Of a stretch of DNA of 64,000 nucleotides, positions 42,866 through 59,317 are shown one piece after another (positions within the stretch are counted from its first letter, which is position 1; every line of letters starts with the position of its first letter). The DNA lies in assembly GCA_963783945.1 (NCBI GenBank), contig CAWAPS010000002.1, positions 1 to 64,000 on the forward strand, written 5' to 3'. The notes under the pieces were generated by a model. That model was not told the origin of the DNA, searched no databases, and saw only the letters and a program-made list of their open reading frames with translations. The translations under genes and the position numbers were made by a program. The stretch comes from CAWAPS01 sp963783945 (GTDB lineage: Bacteria; Actinomycetota; Acidimicrobiia; Acidimicrobiales; Palsa-688).

Positions 42866-43417
42866 TCACCGCTGGTCGTGTTTGATCCGGTGAAAGCGAC
42901 CCCGCTGCCACGCCAGCGCCGGCCCGGCGGGAGCGAGGGTTACGTCGTCGATCACGGCGGTGACAAGGAGTGACCAGCCGAGCGGGCGCATCTCCATGGC
43001 CCGGCAGCAGAACCGGTCGGCGACCGACGTGAGCAGCGGGCCGTGTGGGGAGGGCTCGAAATGGAGCAGTTCATCGGCGGCCGGCAGGATGCCGGCGAAG
43101 TGCTGGGCCAGCCGGCGGTGGTTCGGGGTGTCCGACAGCACGTGAACCACGAAGCGGTTCGTGGCCCCGATCATGTCGGCCAGGTCCGTGTCGGGACCGA
43201 CGATGCCAGCGACCTCGGGGGGTTCGCCCTGGACCAGAAGGAGCGAGGAGACGGTAAGTCCGGCCCATTCACCTGCGCTCGACCCGCTCTCGCCTGATGT
43301 CCATACCGTCACTCCGGCGGGCAGCCGGCCCCGTAGGCGGCGGACCGGATCGCGTGACTCTTCGGGGTCGGCCCACGGGTCTCCGAAATGAACTGTCGAG
43401 CCGCCGGATCCAGGCAC
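42866..43417 (-). CDS. Flavin reductase-like domain protein
   Basis: The 183-residue protein resembles the flavin-reductase (FMN-binding split barrel) family: RLRGRLPAGVTVWTSGES, WAGLTVSSLLLVQGEPPEVA and RFVVHVLSDTPNHRRLAQHF match the family layout, though motif agreement is loose. Such proteins reduce FMN with NAD(P)H or supply reduced flavin to oxygenases. It starts at GTG 43417, nine bases after the prfC stop, so it is likely co-transcribed with prfC. Confidence 0.68.
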   Translation of the reverse strand: MPGSGGSTVHFGDPWADPEESRDPVRRLRGRLPAGVTVWTSGESGSSAGEWAGLTVSSLLLVQGEPPEVAGIVGPDTDLADMIGATNRFVVHVLSDTPNHRRLAQHFAGILPAADELLHFEPSPHGPLLTSVADRFCCRAMEMRPLGWSLLVTAVIDDVTLAPAGPALAWQRGRFHRIKHDQR

Positions 43418-43426
43418 GAGCGAGCC

Positions 43427-45112
43427 CTATGTGGTGGCGATCTGCTCGAGAGTCCAGTCCGGATGCTCCGCCGCCACCCTGGCCAGCCAGTACGGACTTT
43501 GGAACAGCGCCAGCAGCGTGCCGTCGCCTCGCTCGAGAACCTCCACTCCGCTCAGCGTTCTCAGCTCGCCGGCCGTGCCCTCGTCGGTCCGTCTCACCGT
43601 CCGCTCATGCGGACCGGTGAGCTGGATTGCCGCGCCGAACTCGTTTTCCATTCGGTGGCTCAGGACCTCGAACTGCATGGCCCCGACTGCGGCCAGGACG
43701 GGAGTCGGGTCGTCACCCCCTCGGCGCAGGATCTGCACCACTCCCTCCTGTTCCAGTTGGGCCAGGCCCCGCTTGAACTGCTTAGCCCGCGAGAGATCGC
43801 GAGGGTGGGCCGTCGCAATCAACTCGGGGGGAAACGCCGGTATTGGCGGAAAAGTGACCGGACCGGAAGGGACGGGCGGATTGTTCGTCTGGTTGAAGCC
43901 GTCACCCGTCCGGTGCCCGTTGAGGGCCAGGGCGGACGCCGGCCCTGCCGCGTACAGGCTGTCGCCGACTCTCAACCCGCTCGCGTTGACCAGTCCGATC
44001 ACGTCGCCCGGCCAGGCATCGTCGATCGTGTCGCGCTCCGCCCCGAACACCGACGCCGCGTACTTGGTGGCAAACGGCTTGCCGCTCGGGCCGTGGGTCA
44101 TGACCATCCCCCGCTCGAAGTGGCCCGAACAAACCCGGACGAACGCCACCCGATCGCGATGCGCCGGGTTCATGTTCGCCTGAACCTTGAACACGAAACC
44201 GGAGAACGCCGCGTCGAGGTCCCTCGGCACCCCATCCGCGTCCGCCACTGGAGACGGGCTCGGGGCCAGGTCGACGACCGCGTCGAGCAGATGCCGGACC
44301 CCGAAGTTGGTGAGCGCCGACCCTACGAACAGCGGGCTCGTGCGCCCGGCCAGAAAGGTCGGGACGTCCACGGTTGCCCCGACCGCGTCGAGCAGCGAGC
44401 ACTCCTCGACGGCCTGGGCCCAGTCCCGCGTGTAGATGCGGGCCGCCTGCTCGAAGTCGAGAGGGATCTCCTCGGCCTCGACCGAGCCGCCCCGGCCCGA
44501 GCGCGAGAACGCCACGAACCCCCCGTCCCGCCGGTCGATCACACCATGGAACACGCCCGGCTCGCCTACCGGCCATGTCACCGGGGTAGGCACCAGGCCT
44601 ATCTGCTGCTCGATCTCGTCGAGCAGCTCCAGAGGCGACCGGCCCGGCCGGTCGCATTTGTTGAGAAAGGTGATTACCGGGAGCCGGCGGGCGTGACAGA
44701 CCTCGAACAGCTTCAACGTCTGCGGCTCGATGCCCTTGGCCACGTCCAGGACCATCACCGCGGCGTCCGCTGCCGTCAGCACGCGATAGGTGTCCTCGGA
44801 GAAGTCGCGGTGCCCCGGAGTGTCGAGGAGATTGACGGTGCAGCCGCGGTACGAGAACTGAAGCACGGTCGAGCTGATGGAAATCCCTCGCTCCTGCTCG
44901 AGTGCCATCCAGTCGGAGGTGGCCCGCCTGCGACCGGCCCGGGCCTTGACCGCGCCGGCTTCCTGTACCGCACCGGCATAGAGAAGGAACTTCTCGGTCA
45001 GCGTGGTCTTGCCCGCGTCGGGGTGGCTGATGATGGCAAAGGTGCGACGGCGGGCCGCCTCCTCAGACGGGAGGGCGGCGCCGCGCCCGGTGGGGAGGGT
45101 GAGGGACGTCAT
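43427..45112 (-). CDS. prfC: Peptide chain release factor 3
   Basis: RF3 is a GTPase that recycles RF1 and RF2. The 561-residue product has SHPDAGKTTLTEKFLLYAGA, DTPGHRDFSEDT, the NKCD motif and the RF3 segment MALEQERGISIS. The end (LFQSPYWLARVAAEHPDWTL) is typical. RF3 is missing from many actinobacteria, so its presence is noteworthy. It leads a two-gene unit with the flavin reductase-like gene. Confidence 0.96.
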   Translation of the reverse strand: MTSLTLPTGRGAALPSEEAARRRTFAIISHPDAGKTTLTEKFLLYAGAVQEAGAVKARAGRRRATSDWMALEQERGISISSTVLQFSYRGCTVNLLDTPGHRDFSEDTYRVLTAADAAVMVLDVAKGIEPQTLKLFEVCHARRLPVITFLNKCDRPGRSPLELLDEIEQQIGLVPTPVTWPVGEPGVFHGVIDRRDGGFVAFSRSGRGGSVEAEEIPLDFEQAARIYTRDWAQAVEECSLLDAVGATVDVPTFLAGRTSPLFVGSALTNFGVRHLLDAVVDLAPSPSPVADADGVPRDLDAAFSGFVFKVQANMNPAHRDRVAFVRVCSGHFERGMVMTHGPSGKPFATKYAASVFGAERDTIDDAWPGDVIGLVNASGLRVGDSLYAAGPASALALNGHRTGDGFNQTNNPPVPSGPVTFPPIPAFPPELIATAHPRDLSRAKQFKRGLAQLEQEGVVQILRRGGDDPTPVLAAVGAMQFEVLSHRMENEFGAAIQLTGPHERTVRRTDEGTAGELRTLSGVEVLERGDGTLLALFQSPYWLARVAAEHPDWTLEQIATT

Positions 45113-45166
45113 CGGCGGAGCACAGATCGGTTAGGGGGGAGGAGGGGCGTCGCGCCCCACTCCACT

Positions 45167-45880
45167 CTACCGGTCGATTCTCGCCAGAGCCGCTGCCGTC
45201 AGCGCCGATACCTGCGCCGGGGCCGGAATCCGGGCGTCGCTGTACACCAGCAGCAGAACCTGTGAACCGCGCTGGCCCAGGACGAAATCGGCCGCTCCCA
45301 CCACCCCGTACAGGTGCACAGTGACCAGATACCCGGCCGCCCCGGCCAGGCGCAGCGGGGCCACGACGGCGCGGACCGGGGCCCCGGCCGAGCCGGAGTC
45401 GGCGGTGGCGAAGCTGGTGCATCCAGAAAGCGCCGTCACCACTCCGTGGTACGCCACTTGCGCCGCCGCGGCCGACTGAAATCCCGCCACGGTCTCCGTG
45501 GCCATGGGGAGGCTGGCCGGGCTGGCCGCCCAGCTAGCCGCCGCACTGCTCACCGGCCCGGTAGCGAACAGAGCCGAGTGGGGCTGGAAACACCCGCTGT
45601 CATCGGTACTGACCGCGTTCGGTACCCGCACCCAGCCGGGACCGAAGGCGGAGGTGGTGAGCAGCGACGCACCCTCTTCGCCCGAGCCCGCTGTGGTCCA
45701 CCCCACCGCCCGGGTCACCTCGGCGCCGGCCAGGGCGAGGGCGATGGCCGATAGCGTGATGAACGCGGCGAGCATCCACCACCTGACCGGGCGTAGGTCG
45801 ACCGCGAGACGCAGGTGCCAGGGGACAGGCCGAAGGGCCGATCCGGCGCCCGCCACCCCCACGGCCGGTCTGCGGAGCAC
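45167..45880 (-). CDS. Hypothetical membrane-anchored protein
   Basis: I do not recognise this 237-residue protein. It has a basic N-terminus, one membrane segment (MLAAFITLSAIALALAGAEV) and a probably extracytoplasmic domain of about 175 residues. That domain has two cysteines (GCFQPH and GCTSF) that could form a disulfide; the layout recalls PknH-type extracellular sensor domains, a weak resemblance. GTG 45880 is the start. It lies between prfC and an SDR gene on the same strand. Confidence 0.6.
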   Translation of the reverse strand: MLRRPAVGVAGAGSALRPVPWHLRLAVDLRPVRWWMLAAFITLSAIALALAGAEVTRAVGWTTAGSGEEGASLLTTSAFGPGWVRVPNAVSTDDSGCFQPHSALFATGPVSSAAASWAASPASLPMATETVAGFQSAAAAQVAYHGVVTALSGCTSFATADSGSAGAPVRAVVAPLRLAGAAGYLVTVHLYGVVGAADFVLGQRGSQVLLLVYSDARIPAPAQVSALTAAALARIDR

Positions 45881-45975
45881 GCCTCCTCCTCTCGCCCCAA
45901 CGCCTGTGCTGTAGGGGCGAACGGTAGTAACCCCGAACGCCCGAATGGTGGATGCGCCGGCTCAACGGGCGAAAG

Positions 45976-46902
45976 TCATCCCGTACCGTTCATGGCGGGG
46001 ATGTCGAACTGGAGCCCCGCCAGCTCCTCTGAGCGATCCCAGAGCCGGCGGGCGGTCTGAGCGTCGCGAGCCCGGCGGCTCGGGGCCTCGAGCTTGGGGT
46101 AGCCGAAGACCATCAAATGCGGCCCGTAGTACTGGCCGCTTTTGACCTCAGGGTCGGTCGCCGCCCGGACGATGGGCAGGGCGCCCAGCCAGGCCGGCTG
46201 GCCGAATACCGAGAAGGGTCTGGCCGCCACGTTGGTGAACCCGGTCCCTTCGGAGCCGAGGTCGGTGCGGCTGTAGCCGGGATGGGCGGCCAGGGCCAGG
46301 GTGCCGGCATGGGCCACCCTGAGCCGGCGATCGAGCTCGGCCGTGAAGAGCAGGTTGGCCAGCTTGCTCTGGAAGTACGGAGGCCACCGGTGGTACCCGC
46401 GCCGTTCGAACATGAGGTCGTCCAGGTCCACCGTTCCCGCCCGGTGGCCCATGCTCGACACGTTCACGACCCGCGATCCCTCGGTGGCGAGGAGCACCGG
46501 CATGAGATGCGCGGTCAGGGCGAAGTGTCCCAGGTGATTGACCCCGAACTGGGTCTCGAACCCGTCCTCCGTCTTCGAGCCGTCGATGGCCATGAGGCCG
46601 GCGTTGTTGACCAGGATGTGCAGGTTCCGCCAGGTTTCGCTCACCTGTCTCGCCGCGTCGGCGACTGACGCCAGAGACGCCAGGTCCAAGGGGACCACTA
46701 CGGCTTGGCCCCGGCCGGCGCCGCGAACCTGCTCGGCTGCCGCCTCGGCTTTCCGGGGGTTGCGGCACGCCATCACCACCTCGGCCCCATGACGCACGAG
46801 CACCTTCGAGACTTCCAGTCCGAGTCCGGAGTTGGCTCCGGTCACCAGCGCCACCCGACCGTCCAGCGCCGGAACTCTCCTCTCATCCCAGCGTGCTACC
46901 AA
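45976..46902 (-). CDS. Short-chain dehydrogenase/reductase, retinol-dehydrogenase-like
   Basis: The 308-residue protein has the Rossmann motif TGANSGLG, NNAG, VNVSS and the catalytic YFQSK. The DLASLASVADAAR and LALAAHPGYSRTDLGSEG segments resemble bacterial retinol/WW-domain oxidoreductase-like SDRs. NADP preference is suggested by the ACRNPRKAEA segment after the second beta strand. The start is TTG 46902, supported by GAGGAGG six bases upstream. Substrate unknown. Confidence 0.85.
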   Translation of the reverse strand: MVARWDERRVPALDGRVALVTGANSGLGLEVSKVLVRHGAEVVMACRNPRKAEAAAEQVRGAGRGQAVVVPLDLASLASVADAARQVSETWRNLHILVNNAGLMAIDGSKTEDGFETQFGVNHLGHFALTAHLMPVLLATEGSRVVNVSSMGHRAGTVDLDDLMFERRGYHRWPPYFQSKLANLLFTAELDRRLRVAHAGTLALAAHPGYSRTDLGSEGTGFTNVAARPFSVFGQPAWLGALPIVRAATDPEVKSGQYYGPHLMVFGYPKLEAPSRRARDAQTARRLWDRSEELAGLQFDIPAMNGTG

Positions 46903-47065
46903 TGCGCCCTCCTCAGGGGTCCGGCTGGAGCCGTTCCGGCGGTGTCAGTATCAGTGGATGCACCTGCCGGCGCAAGCACGCTTTGCTCGCGAGGCCGATG
47001 GAGCGGGTAGCCTCACGGAGAAGAAGCCTCGATCCAGGGGCCGTCCGCGCGTGAGACAGCGATAG

Positions 47066-47974
47066 ATGCACTACGGCACGTCGATCATCGCCGCGTTGGC
47101 CGCGGCTGTGAGCTTTGCATGGGCCGCGGTTCTGCAGCAGGAGTCGGCCCGTACCGTGCCCGATGACAAGTCCCTTTCCATCCGGCTTCTCATCGAGCTG
47201 CTCCACCGGCGCAAGTGGCTGGTCGGCGGGGCCTGCCTGCTCACCGGGTTCGGGCTGCAAGCCCTGGCCCTGGCCTACGGCCCGGTCGCCCTGGTCCAAC
47301 CGATCGTGGTGACCGAGCTGGCGTTTGCCATCCCGCTGGCGATCTGGCGCCGGCAGCGCCGGGCCGGCCGGCGAGAATGGGGAGGCATCATCTGTGTGCT
47401 CGCCGGCATATCGATCTTCCTCCTCACCGCCTCTCCCGGTACAGGCATCCAGGAGCCCGAGGGCCTCGACTGGCTGAAAGCTCTGATCCCGGTAGGGATC
47501 GTGGCCTTCGCGGCCGTCAGCATCGGCTCCTCCAGGACCGGGCCGAGGCGGGCCATGTTCCTCGGCACAGCGGCCGGCCTCTCCTTCGGCGTTCTGTCGG
47601 TGCTGACCAAGGCGCTCACGCATCTGCTGAGCCGCGACTTGTCCCGTGCTCTGGTGACGTGGCAGCTGTACGCCACCATCGCGGTGGGGATCGTGGCCCT
47701 GGTGATCTCGCAGTCCGCCTATCAGGCCGGGCCGCTGGCCTACTCGATGCCGTTCGTCGGGGTGCTCGAGCCGCTGGTCGCCGTCACGATCGGCGACACG
47801 GTGCTCGGGGAGCAGGTCCACCTCTCCCCCGGCTCCTTCGCCGTAGAGCTCGTCGCCGCCGCCGTGGCCTGTATCGGAATAATCCTCCTGACCACGTCGC
47901 CGACAGTGCTGAGCATCTATGAGGAGCCCCGAACGTTGGACGGCCCGGTCGGATCGGCCGCGAGCGCGTCGTGA
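47066..47974 (+). CDS. DMT-superfamily membrane transporter (EamA/NIPA-like)
   Basis: The 302-residue protein has nine or ten hydrophobic helices in two repeats, beginning AALAAAVSFAWAAVLQQESA, with LAYGPVALVQPIVVTELAFA and LAYSMPFVGVLEPLVAVTIG in matching places. This is the drug/metabolite transporter fold; related actinobacterial proteins include efflux and magnesium-like carriers. No substrate can be read from the sequence. It diverges from the SDR gene. Confidence 0.85.
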   Translation: MHYGTSIIAALAAAVSFAWAAVLQQESARTVPDDKSLSIRLLIELLHRRKWLVGGACLLTGFGLQALALAYGPVALVQPIVVTELAFAIPLAIWRRQRRAGRREWGGIICVLAGISIFLLTASPGTGIQEPEGLDWLKALIPVGIVAFAAVSIGSSRTGPRRAMFLGTAAGLSFGVLSVLTKALTHLLSRDLSRALVTWQLYATIAVGIVALVISQSAYQAGPLAYSMPFVGVLEPLVAVTIGDTVLGEQVHLSPGSFAVELVAAAVACIGIILLTTSPTVLSIYEEPRTLDGPVGSAASAS

Positions 47975-48035
47975 CCGCTGACCGCTGACCGCGAGGAAAC
48001 GTCCGCCAGAGGAGCCGACACCAGTCGGGAAAACG

Positions 48036-48066
48036 AGAGAGGCCGCCCCATGAGGGCGGCCTCTCT
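48036..48066 (-). terminator. Terminator hairpin at the end of rpoBC
   Basis: A perfect 13-bp stem (AGAGAGGCCGCCC with its complement), loop CATGA, lies 64 bases past the rpoC stop. In the minus-strand direction it is followed by CGTTTTCCC, giving a short U run. It also separates the convergent DMT transporter gene. Confidence 0.85.
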
Positions 48067-48129
48067 GGTGTACCGCTGAGGGTCGGCCGGCGAGTGCCGG
48101 CCGGTCCGAGACGTACCAGCCCGAACCGG

Positions 48130-52344
<4,215 letters not shown>

Positions 52345-52468
52345 GCGTTATTCACTCCGCAGGTCGTCCCCTCGGCCGGTCCGGATCGGCGGGCCGGCCA
52401 GGTGGGAATGAGCGCCGGCACGGCCGGCACGATCGATTCGGAGCGCAAGCTGGGCCTGCGACCCGACA

Positions 52469-56044
<3,576 letters not shown>

Positions 56045-56147
56045 GGCCTACTCCTGAGGGAAAGCGGGTTGGCAGATCTGCGTGGTGGCGCGCCGAAGCC
56101 GCGTTGAAGACTCGGGAGGCGCAAAAGGAGAAACCACGACAAAGCCC

Positions 56148-56175
56148 AGTCTACAGGACGGGCGTACAAAGGCAA
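56148..56175 (-). promoter_or_regulatory. Candidate proximal promoter of rpoBC
   Basis: On the minus strand TTGCCT (56170-56175) and TAGACT (56148-56153) are spaced by 16 bases, about 100 bases before the rpoB start. Good sigma-70-like match. Confidence 0.6.
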
Positions 56176-56208
56176 GCGGTCTTGCCACGAAGCCATGAGT
56201 TCTCACAA

Positions 56209-56237
56209 AGGGTACGGCACGTGGCCCGATCGGTCAA
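56209..56237 (-). promoter_or_regulatory. Candidate distal promoter of rpoBC
   Basis: On the minus strand TTGACC (56232-56237) and TACCCT (56209-56214) are spaced by 17 bases. Together with the site at 56148-56175 it gives a tandem promoter pair, as seen upstream of strongly expressed genes. It lies in the region shared with the divergent DivIVA-like gene. Confidence 0.6.
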
Positions 56238-56458
56238 GGTTTTCGGACGACATGGGTGTCGAACCGGGGTCCCGACCAGGCTCGCGGCGGCCTCTCGATC
56301 CGGGTTCGGCGAGGTTCCGGCCGGCTCCGAAAGCGCCCCGATCGGGGGAATGCTTGCGCGTGCCTGCCCTCGTAGGCGACTATGGAGAGCGGGGATCGGG
56401 TCCCAGGGAGCCGGCGGGAGATTGTGTTCGCATGCACGCGCCGACCCGAGGAGCCCCA

Positions 56459-57142
56459 ATGGATCTGAAGACACAGGCCCCGTCTTTCACCGTCAGCCTT
56501 CGAGGCTACGACAGGGAAGAAGTGGACGAGTACCTCGACTCTTTGGCCGAGGCCCTGGGCCAGGTCAACGATGCCGAGGAGCACAACCGCCGACTCCACG
56601 CCCACATCAACCGGCTGAACTCCCGGATACGTGAGCTGGAGGAGCGGATCCGCTCCGACGAGCCCCGGAGTGGCTCGATGCTGGCGGAGCGTATAGGGAT
56701 CCTGCTGAGAGAGGCCGAGGACGCCGCCACCGAGACCATCTCGACGGCCGAGGTCAAGGCGGCCGGCCTTATAGCGGAAGCAGAAGCGAAAGTCGCCGAG
56801 GCCGAGCAGGAGGCTCGGGCTTCGAACGCCAAGGCCGAGCAGGAAGCCCAGCGCATAGAGGCGGCAGCCCGGGCCGGCGCGGCCGAGGTCGAAGCCGAGG
56901 CCGAGGCCCGGGCCGTGGCCCGGACCCGGCAGATCGAGCAGTGGGCGGAGCAGGTCGTGTCCCACACCCGCGCCGAGGAGGCGCGCATGCTGCGCGAGCA
57001 GCAGCAGAAGAAGGTTGAGGCCCTGGCCGATCTGAAGCGCATCACCGACGAGCGGGCCGCCGCGGCCGCCACTCTGACCGACCTGCGCGGCATGCTCGGA
57101 CGGGCCCTCGAACTGGTGGACCCGCCGAGTCAAGGGGGTTGA
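56459..57142 (+). CDS. DivIVA-domain coiled-coil protein
   Basis: The 227-residue protein begins MDLKTQAPSFTVSLRGYDRE, a DivIVA N-terminal membrane-binding and polar-targeting pattern (GYDREEVDEYLDSLAEAL), followed by a long coiled coil with heptads rich in Ala and Glu (about 45-205). DivIVA relatives mark poles and septa and direct wall growth in actinobacteria. ATG 56459 has GAGGAG upstream. It stops at TGA in SQGG, right after GGGGG; skipping one G would read into the acidic frame that follows, ending at 57764, and give 434 residues. It may therefore be one protein with the next entry. Confidence 0.85.
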   Translation: MDLKTQAPSFTVSLRGYDREEVDEYLDSLAEALGQVNDAEEHNRRLHAHINRLNSRIRELEERIRSDEPRSGSMLAERIGILLREAEDAATETISTAEVKAAGLIAEAEAKVAEAEQEARASNAKAEQEAQRIEAAARAGAAEVEAEAEARAVARTRQIEQWAEQVVSHTRAEEARMLREQQQKKVEALADLKRITDERAAAAATLTDLRGMLGRALELVDPPSQGG

Positions 57143-57197
57143 CGACGCCACCTCGCCCGCCGGCGAGGGCGGGACCCTGATCGCAACTGGCTCAGCC

Positions 57198-57764
57198 GTG
57201 AGCACCGTGAGCGCCGAGGCCGGCGAGGACGACGGCGAGGAAGGGGCAGGGAGCCCGATGACCTCAGCGGGCTCGGCATCGCTCCCGGCCGATCCGCCCG
57301 AAGGGTCGGAGGCCATCAACCTGCGCACGACCGGGGAGACACCGGCGATCGTGATCGACGATCTAGCGGACGACGACGAGGTCGAGGGGATTAGCGAGGC
57401 CGAAGAGGACGGAACGTCCTCCGAGGGGCTCACCTTGATCAGCTCGACGGCCGACGTCGACGACGAGACCGACGTCGACGACGACAGCGATGACGGCACG
57501 GACGGCGACCCGGGGTCCACCGTTGCCATGGCCGGGGGTGCGTCCACGGCCGGCAGCCGCCCGACCTCGGCAGGAGGCTTCGCCGACTTCGGATCATCCC
57601 TGGCCGCCGAGTCCGAAGGGGCGTCGAGCGAGGGGGATGACGACGCCGACGAGGTGTGCGGAATGGAACTCCATGGGCGCATGGCCGGTGACGACGACGA
57701 CGACTTCGAAGCTAGGCTCGAAGCGTGGGTGTCCGAAGGGGCCAAGCACTTCCGCCGCTCGTGA
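57198..57764 (+). CDS. Acidic low-complexity protein, possibly the tail of the DivIVA-like protein
   Basis: The 188-residue frame from GTG 57198 is strongly acidic (VDDETDVDDDSDDGTDGDPG, DDDDDFEARLEAWVSEG) with a short amphipathic end. No domain is recognised. The frame is open upstream as far as the DivIVA stop, and a deletion of one G at 57134-57138 would fuse them. A compositionally similar tail (acidic, Ser/Gly) is common in DivIVA-like proteins, which is why I prefer one protein, but a separate protein from GTG cannot be excluded. Confidence 0.5.
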   Translation: MSTVSAEAGEDDGEEGAGSPMTSAGSASLPADPPEGSEAINLRTTGETPAIVIDDLADDDEVEGISEAEEDGTSSEGLTLISSTADVDDETDVDDDSDDGTDGDPGSTVAMAGGASTAGSRPTSAGGFADFGSSLAAESEGASSEGDDDADEVCGMELHGRMAGDDDDDFEARLEAWVSEGAKHFRRS

Positions 57765-57768
57765 CCTG

Positions 57769-58389
57769 GTGAGGGGCCGAATCTGGCTCGTGGTAGGGGC
57801 GGTGGCCGGCATCGCGATCGCGATCGGCCGCCTGCCCTACCTGGCGGGAGCCGGAAGGTCCCTGGCCAACACGGCCGAACGGTTGGTCGGCAGCGGGGCC
57901 GGCCGGCTGATACAGGAGGCCTCCCTCAGCGGCGTCCCCGGGCGGGTGGTGCTGGCCGCCGGAGGACTGATCGCCGCCCTGCTCCCCGGTATCACTGCGC
58001 TGATCCTGGTGCTGGCCGCCCGGGCGACACTCAGGTTACGGGCGGTGGTCGCCCTCCTTGTAGTGGCCCTCGGTGCCGCCAGTTACGTGTACGAACCCCA
58101 CGGGAAGGCGGCGGGCACCTTGATACTGGCGCTGGCCGTGGCGGCGGCTGCGGTAGCTCTGTCCGGGCCGTTGGTAGCCGCCCCTCTCGCCGCGGCGGCC
58201 GCCCTCATCGGCGGGGTGTTCCTCCCGAGTCTGGTGGCGAGGGGGCGGGTCGTGACCCAGGCCAGCGTGAACGACATCCACCAGGCGATGTTCGGTCACC
58301 CCGGGACGTCCACCGCGCTCGAGGTGCTGGTACTGCTGGTGGCGGTAATACCCTTCGCCTACGCCGCCCGGCTGGTGGTGCGGGGCTGA
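57769..58389 (+). CDS. Hypothetical multi-helix membrane protein
   Basis: The 206-residue protein from GTG 57769, four bases after the acidic frame, has about five hydrophobic segments (WLVVGAVAGIAIAIGRLPYL, VVLAAGGLIAALLPGITALI and LRAVVALLVVALGAASYVYE among them) and ends in AARLVVRG. Its function is unknown. Tight spacing suggests co-transcription with the divIVA-like gene and perhaps a role in envelope or division. Confidence 0.65.
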   Translation: MRGRIWLVVGAVAGIAIAIGRLPYLAGAGRSLANTAERLVGSGAGRLIQEASLSGVPGRVVLAAGGLIAALLPGITALILVLAARATLRLRAVVALLVVALGAASYVYEPHGKAAGTLILALAVAAAAVALSGPLVAAPLAAAAALIGGVFLPSLVARGRVVTQASVNDIHQAMFGHPGTSTALEVLVLLVAVIPFAYAARLVVRG

Positions 58390-58632
58390 AGTCGCGGGTG
58401 CCGGCGAGGGTGCGCCGGCGTGCGCCGGCGGGTGGTGGGCTGGGCCCGGTCCGGTCGCCACGGCGGGCTCGCCTTCGCGGGCTCACCGTCCGGGGCGCCG
58501 GCTTCGTGCGCCGGCGGGTCCCCGGTAGCACCGACTGGCCCGGCTAGGCGGGTTCGCAGAACTGGTTGCGCCAAACGATGCTGCTGAACAGGATCGTTCT
58601 GGCTCCGCCTACCGCGAGAACCCGTTTGGCTG

Positions 58633-59010
58633 CTACTTGAGCTCGACCGAAGCCCCCGCCGCCTCGAGCTGGCCTTTGGCCTTCTCGGCGTCTTCCTTGC
58701 TGACCTTCTCGAGGACGGGCTTCGGGGCGGCGTCCACCAGATCCTTGGCTTCCTTCAGCCCGAGGCTGGTGAGCGAGCGGACCTCCTTGATGACCTGGAT
58801 CTTCTTGTCGCCGGCGGCGGTCAGGATGACGTCGAACTCATCCTGCTCCTCCTCGACCGGGGCCTCGGCGGCGGTGGGCAGCGCGGCGGCGACGGCCACC
58901 GGGGCGGCGGCGGTGACGCCAAAGCGCTCCTCGAACTCCTTCAACAGCTCGGACAGCTCGAGGACGGTCAGGTTGGCGATGCTGTCGAGGATCTCTTCTT
59001 TCGTTGCCAT
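58633..59010 (-). CDS. rplL: 50S ribosomal protein L7/L12
   Basis: L7/L12 forms the flexible stalk that recruits translation factors. The 125-residue product has an N-terminal dimerisation helix (LDSIANLTVLELSELLKEFE), an Ala/Pro hinge and the C-terminal domain (LKEAKDLVDAAPKPVLEKVS). The ATG is preceded by AGGAG, which overlaps the end of the rplJ tail frame. Confidence 0.98.
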   Translation of the reverse strand: MATKEEILDSIANLTVLELSELLKEFEERFGVTAAAPVAVAAALPTAAEAPVEEEQDEFDVILTAAGDKKIQVIKEVRSLTSLGLKEAKDLVDAAPKPVLEKVSKEDAEKAKGQLEAAGASVELK

Positions 59011-59016
59011 GACGGG

Positions 59017-59317
59017 TTACTCCTGGTTTTCGGCGGACGTTGATGAACTCTGGGGCGGCGACTCGGCCTCCGGGGCCGGGCTCGGCGAAGCGGCGGGTTG
59101 GTCCCCCTCGCTGGAACCAGCGGGGGCGGCCTCGGGGGCCTGGGCGGATGGCGCCTCGACCGGGGGGGCGCCGGCGGGGGGTGCCTCAGCAGACTCGGCG
59201 GCGGACGGCACCTCAGCAGACGGTGCCTCAGCGGACGGCGCCTCGGCGGACGGCGCCTCACCAGGCGGGGCGTCGGCGGGGGCCGCCTCAGCAGACGGTG
59301 CCTGTTCGGGCGCCGCC
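59017..59317 (-). other. Out-of-frame Ala/Pro/Glu tail, probably the C-terminus of L10
   Basis: Downstream of the rplJ stop an open frame continues to TAA 59017, six bases before rplL, encoding repeats like APSAE and ending SSSTSAENQE. It has no start codon or ribosome site of its own. A third frame bridges between them (TDQAPATDADGLP), so two missing bases, near 59355 and 59325, would join it to L10; the total then is 310 codons. I take this as the true C-terminal extension of L10. Confidence 0.6.

Noticed and set aside
56195..56458. 88-residue extension of the DivIVA-like protein
   Set aside because: It overlaps the candidate rpoB promoters and is unlike DivIVA; the ATG at 56459 has a good ribosome site and starts the DivIVA motif.
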